Assembly (NCBI GenBank): GCA_902773245.1
Contig: CACYDY010000331.1
Span: forward strand, 1-19,311
From: an uncultured Ruminococcus sp.
Lineage (GTDB): Bacteria > Bacillota > Clostridia > Oscillospirales > Acutalibacteraceae
DNA length: 19,311 nucleotides
Direction of reading: 5' to 3'
Each line of letters starts with the position of its first letter. Positions within the stretch are counted from its first letter, which is position 1. This document shows, one piece after another, positions 13,958-19,311 of the stretch. A model generated the notes under the pieces. That model made no database searches, was not told the DNA's origin, and saw only the letters and a program-made list of their open reading frames with translations. A program made the translations under genes and the position numbers.

Positions 13958-16291
13958 ATGTATTGCATAAGATGTAAAAAACGTCCTGCGGTTGTGTTTG
14001 TTTCAACCGACAGGGATAACCAGCCAAGCGGATATTGCCTGTCATGCGCAAAAGAGCTTGGGATCAAACCGGTAAATGATCTGATGGAAAAAATGGGAAT
14101 TTCCGAAGATGAAATAAATCAGATGTATGACCAAATGGAAGAGTTTATGGATAAGGACGGTTCGTTTGATATGTCATCATTGGGAGAGCTTTATTCACAG
14201 GCGATGAATAATGCTTTTGAAGACGACGAGTCCGAAGATGATGATGATTTTATTCACGGCGCTCCTGCGTTTCCGTTCTTCAAGAATATGTTTACAAAGG
14301 GTGAGAATAAGGAAGCATCAAATTCATCTCAGGATAATTCAAAGGGAACAGGTTCCTCAAAGGAACGCAAGGAAAAGAAAAAGTACAAGCATTTGAATAC
14401 TTACTGCGAGAATCTTACCAAGAAAGCAGAGAAAAATCAGCTTGATATGATCATAGGAAGAGATCAGGAGATCGGCAGAGTTATTCAGATCCTTTCAAGA
14501 AGAACAAAGAACAATCCTTGTCTTATCGGCGAGCCGGGCGTCGGAAAAACTGCGATCGCCGAAGGACTGGCGCAGCGTATTGCGGCGGGCAATGTTCCGC
14601 AAAGGCTTAAAAACAAGCAGATCTATCTTTTGGATCTGACATCGCTTGTTGCCGGAACTCAATTCCGAGGACAGTTTGAAGCGAGAATAAAGGGACTTAC
14701 AGCCGAGATAAAGGAACACGGAAACGTGATTCTGTTCATTGACGAGGTTCATAATCTTGTCGGAACGGGAGATTCCGAGGGTACAATGAATGCCGCAAAT
14801 ATTCTGAAGCCTGCGCTTTCCAGGGGCGAGATCCAGGTTATCGGAGCAACGACCTTTAACGAATACAGAAAATATATCGAAAAGGATTCTGCGCTTGAAC
14901 GCCGTTTTCAGCCTGTTACCGTTGCCGAGCCGTCAATAGAAGACACCGCAGAGGTTCTCGTCGGAGTAAAAGGCTACTACGAAAAATATCACAATGTTAC
15001 AGTTTCCGATCAGATCGTCAGACGTGCGGTCGTAGTTTCGGAAAGATATATAACCGACAGATTTTTGCCGGATAAGGCTATCGACCTTCTTGACGAAGCG
15101 TGCGTCAGCGCATCGCTGAGAAACAAAAAAGCGGCAGAATACCAGGCTTTGGCGGCAGAGCGTGACAGGCTTTCCGAAAAGGAAGCGGACATGACCTCGT
15201 CCGACGACATCGACTACGCAAAGCTTTCGCTTGTCAGAACCGACCTGGCGAGAGTGAAAAAGAAGCTTGAAGCTTTTGATGAAAATGATCTCATAACAGA
15301 TGTCACGGAAGATGACATAGCTCACGTTGTAGAGCTTTGGACAGGTATTCCGGCATCAAAGATCCAGGAAAACGAGCTGAAAAAGCTTGCCGATCTTGAC
15401 GAGAAGCTCAAACAAAAAATCATAGGACAAAACGAAGCGGTAGAAGCCGTTGCCGCTGCGATAAGAAGAAGCAGAGTTCAGATAAGCCCGAGAAGACACC
15501 CGGCGTCGTTTATATTTGTCGGCCCTACCGGAGTGGGAAAAACGGAGCTGGTCAAGGTGCTTTCGGTAGAGCTTTTTGATTCTCCCGAAACGCTGATTCG
15601 ACTTGATATGTCAGAGTTTATGGAAAAGCATTCGGTGTCAAAGATCATCGGTTCGCCTCCGGGATATGTCGGATATGACGAAGCGGGACAGGTTACCGAA
15701 AAGGTTCGCCGCCGTCCGTATTCGGTACTTCTTTTTGACGAGATCGAAAAGGCGCACCCCGACGTATTGAATATTCTTCTGCAAATTCTCGACGAGGGCA
15801 GGCTTACCGACGCTCACGGCAGAGTAGTTAATTTTGAAAACACCGTTATTATCATGACAAGCAACGCAGGAAGTGACAGTCACGAGGGTATTCTTGGATT
15901 CAACAAGAGCGAAAACGAGATCAGCAGAGAGAAAACAATGAAAGCGCTGTCAAACTTTTTGCGTCCCGAGTTTATTGCAAGAGTTGACGAGATAGTTAAC
16001 TTCAATGTTTTGACGGAAGAGAATTTCCGTGATATTGCAAGGCTGCTTTTGAATGAATATGTTGATTCTCTGAAAGAAAAAGGAATCAAATTCACCTATG
16101 ACGACAAGGCAGTATCTTATATTGCAGGAAAGTCGATCGGCGGAAAGAGCGGCGCTCGTGATCTGAGAAACTTTATTCGCAAGGAAGTCGAGGACGCAAT
16201 TACCACCGAGATAGTAATGCGTGGTGAGGGCAGCTTCACCGAAATAAATGTTTCCGAGTCTGACGACAAGATCGTGCTTGATATTAAGTAA
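13958..16291 (+). CDS. ClpE-type AAA+ unfoldase with N-terminal zinc finger (777 aa)
   Basis: This Hsp100 ATPase unfolds proteins and is expected to feed them to the ClpP peptidase. Instead of the double Clp-N domain of ClpC it starts with a zinc finger (Cys3, Cys6, Cys27, Cys30), as in ClpE. A low-complexity acidic and Ser/Lys-rich linker follows (about 85-145). The first AAA module has Walker A GEPGVGKT (191-198) and Walker B FIDEVHNL. A short coiled middle segment (about 389-440) may be a degenerate UVR-like motif. The second AAA module has GPTGVGKT (522-529) and LLFDEIEKAH (591-600). An LGF tripeptide (646-648) sits where ClpC has its ClpP-binding loop. The ATG at 13958 has AAGGAG 6 nt upstream; the in-frame ATG at 13940 has none. 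An intrinsic terminator follows. Confidence 0.9.
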   Translation: MYCIRCKKRPAVVFVSTDRDNQPSGYCLSCAKELGIKPVNDLMEKMGISEDEINQMYDQMEEFMDKDGSFDMSSLGELYSQAMNNAFEDDESEDDDDFIHGAPAFPFFKNMFTKGENKEASNSSQDNSKGTGSSKERKEKKKYKHLNTYCENLTKKAEKNQLDMIIGRDQEIGRVIQILSRRTKNNPCLIGEPGVGKTAIAEGLAQRIAAGNVPQRLKNKQIYLLDLTSLVAGTQFRGQFEARIKGLTAEIKEHGNVILFIDEVHNLVGTGDSEGTMNAANILKPALSRGEIQVIGATTFNEYRKYIEKDSALERRFQPVTVAEPSIEDTAEVLVGVKGYYEKYHNVTVSDQIVRRAVVVSERYITDRFLPDKAIDLLDEACVSASLRNKKAAEYQALAAERDRLSEKEADMTSSDDIDYAKLSLVRTDLARVKKKLEAFDENDLITDVTEDDIAHVVELWTGIPASKIQENELKKLADLDEKLKQKIIGQNEAVEAVAAAIRRSRVQISPRRHPASFIFVGPTGVGKTELVKVLSVELFDSPETLIRLDMSEFMEKHSVSKIIGSPPGYVGYDEAGQVTEKVRRRPYSVLLFDEIEKAHPDVLNILLQILDEGRLTDAHGRVVNFENTVIIMTSNAGSDSHEGILGFNKSENEISREKTMKALSNFLRPEFIARVDEIVNFNVLTEENFRDIARLLLNEYVDSLKEKGIKFTYDDKAVSYIAGKSIGGKSGARDLRNFIRKEVEDAITTEIVMRGEGSFTEINVSESDDKIVLDIK

Positions 16292-16315
16292 TTCAGTGGT
16301 TTATTAAACACTTTA

Positions 16316-16349
16316 AGGACACCCGATTTGCAGGGTGTCCTCTTTTTTT
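16316..16349 (+). terminator. Intrinsic terminator after the ClpE-type gene
   Basis: A perfect 9-bp stem AGGACACCC/GGGTGTCCT (16316-16324 with 16333-16341) with an 8-nt loop is followed by C and seven T residues (16343-16349). It lies 24 bp after the stop codon and separates the unfoldase gene from uvrB. Confidence 0.93.
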
Positions 16350-16361
16350 GTTTAAATGATG

Positions 16362-16389
16362 TTGTACTTTTCCGAAATTATGGTATAAT
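16362..16389 (+). promoter_or_regulatory. Extended -10 promoter of uvrB
   Basis: TTGTAC (16362-16367), a 16-bp spacer and TATAAT (16384-16389) preceded by TGG (16381-16383) form a good sigma-A promoter just after the terminator. Transcription should begin near 16396, giving uvrB a leader of roughly 68 nt. I saw no LexA/DinR-type inverted repeat overlapping it, although uvrB is SOS-regulated in many Firmicutes. Confidence 0.75.
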
Positions 16390-16463
16390 TAAAGTGTGTG
16401 GCTGTTTTTGGGGTTGTTTTTTTATTTAATAATATTATATATTATGAAAGCGAAGTGAGCTTT

Positions 16464-18431
16464 GTGTCCGATAGTTGTTTTAAATTAAAGTCAGATTACA
16501 AACCGACAGGCGACCAGCCTCAGGCTATTGACGCAATTGTTGAGAGCTTGAAAAAAGGAAACAAGGAGCAAACACTTCTTGGTGTGACAGGTTCGGGAAA
16601 AACGTTTACAATGGCAAATGTAATTGAAAGAATGAACCGCCCGACGCTTGTTCTTGCTCACAACAAAACACTTGCCGCTCAGCTTTGCAGTGAGTTTAAA
16701 GAATTTTTTCCCGATAATGCGGTCGAATATTTCGTATCATACTACGATTATTACCAACCCGAGGCATATATTGCGCAAACAGATACCTACATTGAAAAGG
16801 ATTCCTCAATTAACGATGAAATAGACAAGCTTCGTCACAGCGCAACGCTTGCTCTCTCCGAAAGAAGAGATGTTATTATAGTTGCGAGTGTTTCGTGCAT
16901 TTACAGCTTGGGTAACCCGATCGATTACCGAACAATGGTAATATCACTCAGACCGGGTATGGAAAAACCGAGGGACGAGCTGTTGAAAAAGCTTGTAGAG
17001 CTTCAATACGAAAGAAACGATATAAATTTTGTCAGAAATAAATTCAGAGTCAGGGGAGATGTAGTTGAAATTTTCCCTGCCGCAAGCGGTGACAACATAA
17101 TCAGAGTTGAATTTTTCGGCGACGAGATCGACCGGATCAGCGAGATAAATCCGCTCACGGGAGAGCTTATTGCAAATCTTCGTCATGCGGCGATCTATCC
17201 GGCATCGCATTATATTGTTCCTCAGGACAAAATGCAAATTGCGATCAAGGAGATCGAATCGGAGCTTGAAAGCAGATTGGCATATTTTCGAAACGAGGGA
17301 AAGCTTCTGGAAGCTCAGCGTATCGAACAGCGTACCCGATATGATATCGAATCGCTTCTTGAAATAGGCTTTTGTTCGGGTATCGAAAATTATTCGCGAG
17401 TTCTTTCCGGAAGAAAACCGGGAAGTATGCCGTATACTCTTTTGGACTATTTCCCCGAGGATTTTCTTTTGTTTGTTGATGAGTCCCACGTAACGCTTCC
17501 GCAGGTCAGAGGTATGTATGCCGGCGACCACGCAAGAAAACAGAATCTTGTTGACTACGGTTTCAGACTTCCGTCAGCATTTGACAATCGACCCTTGAAT
17601 TTTGACGAATTTTACAGTAAAATAAATCAGGCGGTGTTTGTTTCCGCAACTCCCGGCAATCTTGAGCTTGAGAAAAGCGAAGTAGTCGCCGAACAGGTTA
17701 TTCGTCCGACAGGACTGCTTGATCCCGAAATTTCGGTTCGCCCGACAGAGGGGCAGATAGATGACCTTATAGCCGAGATCAATGCAAAAACCGCAAAAGG
17801 TTTCAGAACTCTTGTCACGACCCTGACGAAAAAAATGGCTGAGGATTTGACTTCTTATCTTGAAGAAATGGGAATAAAGGTGCGCTATATGCACCATGAC
17901 ATAGACACTGTGGAAAGAATGGAGATCATCAGGGGACTTCGACTCGGAGATTTTGACGTTTTGGTGGGAATAAATCTTTTGAGAGAGGGACTTGATATTC
18001 CCGAGGTTGCGCTTGTTGCGATTCTTGACGCAGACAAAGAGGGCTTTTTGAGAAGTGAAAGAAGCCTTATCCAGACGATAGGACGTGCGGCAAGAAACAG
18101 CGAGGGCGAAGTGATAATGTATGCCGACAGCGTAACTCCGTCAATGGAAAAAGCGCTCAAAGAAACTGCCCGAAGAAGAGAAATTCAGATGAAATACAAT
18201 TCCGACCACGGAATAACTCCAAAAACTATCATCAAAAAAGTCAGTGATGTTCTTGAAATATCTACTCATTCGGACGATGACAAGAAGCCCAAGAAACAGC
18301 TCAATGCAGAGGAAAAGCGTAAGCTTATAGATCAGCTGACCAAAGAGATGAAGGCAGCGGCTAAGCTGCTTGAATTTGAACACGCAGCATTCCTGCGTGA
18401 TAAGATCAACAAATTGAAAGGTAACAAGTAG
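16464..18431 (+). CDS. uvrB: Excinuclease ABC subunit UvrB
   Basis: UvrB is the damage-verifying helicase-like subunit of nucleotide excision repair. It receives DNA from UvrA and recruits UvrC. The 655-residue product matches the usual family length of about 660. Visible are Walker A GVTGSGKT (40-47), the strand-separating beta-hairpin region FVSYYDYYQPEAYI (90-103), the DESH box (LLFVDESH), helicase motifs such as GINLLREGLDIPEV and QTIGRAARN, and a C-terminal UVR motif for UvrC contact (KLLEFEHAAFLRDKI). The frame is open upstream to 16398, but that is only about 2 nt past the predicted transcription start. The GTG at 16464 fits the family N terminus, though its ribosome binding site (AAGTGAG) is weak. 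Confidence 0.95.
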   Translation: MSDSCFKLKSDYKPTGDQPQAIDAIVESLKKGNKEQTLLGVTGSGKTFTMANVIERMNRPTLVLAHNKTLAAQLCSEFKEFFPDNAVEYFVSYYDYYQPEAYIAQTDTYIEKDSSINDEIDKLRHSATLALSERRDVIIVASVSCIYSLGNPIDYRTMVISLRPGMEKPRDELLKKLVELQYERNDINFVRNKFRVRGDVVEIFPAASGDNIIRVEFFGDEIDRISEINPLTGELIANLRHAAIYPASHYIVPQDKMQIAIKEIESELESRLAYFRNEGKLLEAQRIEQRTRYDIESLLEIGFCSGIENYSRVLSGRKPGSMPYTLLDYFPEDFLLFVDESHVTLPQVRGMYAGDHARKQNLVDYGFRLPSAFDNRPLNFDEFYSKINQAVFVSATPGNLELEKSEVVAEQVIRPTGLLDPEISVRPTEGQIDDLIAEINAKTAKGFRTLVTTLTKKMAEDLTSYLEEMGIKVRYMHHDIDTVERMEIIRGLRLGDFDVLVGINLLREGLDIPEVALVAILDADKEGFLRSERSLIQTIGRAARNSEGEVIMYADSVTPSMEKALKETARRREIQMKYNSDHGITPKTIIKKVSDVLEISTHSDDDKKPKKQLNAEEKRKLIDQLTKEMKAAAKLLEFEHAAFLRDKINKLKGNK

Positions 18432-18491
18432 AATACACAGAATTTCACATTAAAAATAAATACATCAAATATCAAAAAGGTGAGGAATACA

Positions 18492-19256
18492 ATGATATTT
18501 CATACATTTGGAAACAAAGGCAGCAAAATAATTATTTTGATCCACGGAATGCTTTCCCCGTGGCAGATATGGCAGCCCGCCGCAGATCGTTTCGCAAAGG
18601 ACTATTATGTCATTGTTCCCGAGCTTGACGCACACACCGAAGACGAGGCAAGTCAGTTCCATTCAATTGAAAATGAAGCGGAGCAGATAAAAGATTATCT
18701 TCAAAAACACTGCGGCACAAAAGTATTTGCGGTATGCGGTCTGTCTATGGGGGGACGAATAGCGGCAGTTTTAGCCGGTGATCCGGAGGTTGCTGCCGAC
18801 TGTCTTGTGCTTGACGGAGCGCCGCTGATGCCTGTTCCGGGTGTTTTGAAAAACATAATGAAAAACAGTTACTTAAATATCATACGAAAATCGAAGAAAA
18901 GAGATCCCAAAGTGATCGACAGCTTTAAGCGAAACTTTTTGCCCGAAAAGCATCTTGAAAATTATTTGAAGATCGCCGACAACATGGAAGAGCAGTCTGT
19001 TATAAATATCATTGACAGCGTGTTTAGTGAATTTGAATTCAAGAAATATGATGAATCGTGCAAAATTCTTTTTATGCACGGGACAAAGGGAAATGAATCT
19101 GTTTCAAAAAAGGCGGCGATCAAATTGAAGAGTGTTAACCCTCAAACGGAGATAAGATGTTACAAAGGTTACGCTCATGCCCGGCTTGCCTGCTTTGAGG
19201 AAGAAAAGTGGATAGATGAAGTTTGTGGTTTTATAAATGATAAAAAAATCAATTAG
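18492..19256 (+). CDS. Alpha/beta fold hydrolase (254 aa)
   Basis: The protein has the hydrolase-fold landmarks: an oxyanion region HGM (18-20) after strand KIIILI, a nucleophile elbow GLSMG with Ser85 (83-87), and a catalytic-histidine candidate His229 in KGYAHARL. The acid is normally found after an HG strand end. Here that segment reads MHGTKGNES, with Glu202 the nearest acidic residue instead of the usual Asp. There is no signal peptide, so it is probably cytoplasmic. The ATG at 18492 is preferred because AGGTGAGG lies just upstream and overlaps the alternative GTG at 18480. The gene begins 60 bp after uvrB with no terminator between them. The substrate cannot be inferred. The 55 bp after its stop hold no gene; a GGGGGAG at the edge could be the ribosome binding site of a gene outside. 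Confidence 0.85.
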   Translation: MIFHTFGNKGSKIIILIHGMLSPWQIWQPAADRFAKDYYVIVPELDAHTEDEASQFHSIENEAEQIKDYLQKHCGTKVFAVCGLSMGGRIAAVLAGDPEVAADCLVLDGAPLMPVPGVLKNIMKNSYLNIIRKSKKRDPKVIDSFKRNFLPEKHLENYLKIADNMEEQSVINIIDSVFSEFEFKKYDESCKILFMHGTKGNESVSKKAAIKLKSVNPQTEIRCYKGYAHARLACFEEEKWIDEVCGFINDKKIN

Positions 19257-19311
19257 CGGTCGGGATCCAAGGGCAGCCAAATGGTGAACGATACGATTTT
19301 TTGGGGGAGAA

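Noticed and set aside
16398..16463. Longer N terminus for UvrB
   Set aside because: The region begins at about the predicted transcription start and encodes a hydrophobic extension absent from the family. The GTG at 16464 gives the normal length.
16350..16463. LexA/DinR operator for uvrB
   Set aside because: No GAAC-N4-GTTC-type inverted repeat was seen near the promoter.

Overview
The window looks like chromosome of an anaerobic Gram-positive bacterium of the class Clostridia, most likely a Ruminococcus-like member of the Oscillospirales. The reasons are strong AGGAGG-type ribosome binding sites, moderate GC with AT-rich intergenic DNA, a Gram-positive ECF transporter energising module (EcfA1-EcfA2-EcfT) next to truA, a zinc-finger ClpE-type unfoldase, and a membrane-anchored beta-propeller protein resembling the DUF5711 family. 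The genus is an inference; no rRNA or other decisive marker is present.

Layout. Positions 1-1413 are a gene-poor accessory stretch: two copies of a 97-bp-period repeat (1-176), then two MITE-like elements in inverted orientation (339-473 and 1150-1274), each with terminal inverted repeats and about 10-bp flanking direct repeats. Between them lie two small convergent genes of unknown function, one a lipoprotein. From a good promoter at 1343-1371 runs ruvC-ruvA-ruvB (Holliday junction processing), then glmM (cell-wall precursor synthesis) and an RlmI-like methyltransferase. An AT-rich orphan gene (5963-6397) interrupts this before ecfA1-ecfA2-ecfT-truA (vitamin or metal uptake energising unit plus tRNA pseudouridine synthase).

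From 9938 to 13836 a same-strand cluster encodes a two-helix membrane protein, a membrane-anchored ankyrin-repeat protein overlapped by a small acidic protein gene, a membrane-anchored beta-propeller protein and a CvpA-family membrane protein. This is the least understood part of the window and the best candidate for an undescribed envelope-associated module, although nothing in the sequence proves joint function. A ClpE-type AAA+ unfoldase follows and ends in a clear intrinsic terminator (16316-16349). uvrB has its own extended -10 promoter and is followed by an alpha/beta hydrolase.

Except for the small lipoprotein gene at 743-1114, every gene I support is on the plus strand. Several starts were moved downstream of the longest possible reading frame on the basis of ribosome binding sites (methyltransferase, ecfT, ankyrin protein, beta-propeller protein, unfoldase, uvrB, hydrolase). 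I saw no tRNA, rRNA, CRISPR array, transposase or prophage gene. I found no strong candidate for a wholly new system. The MITE pair, the uncharacterised membrane cluster and the AT-rich orphan gene are the places worth checking.
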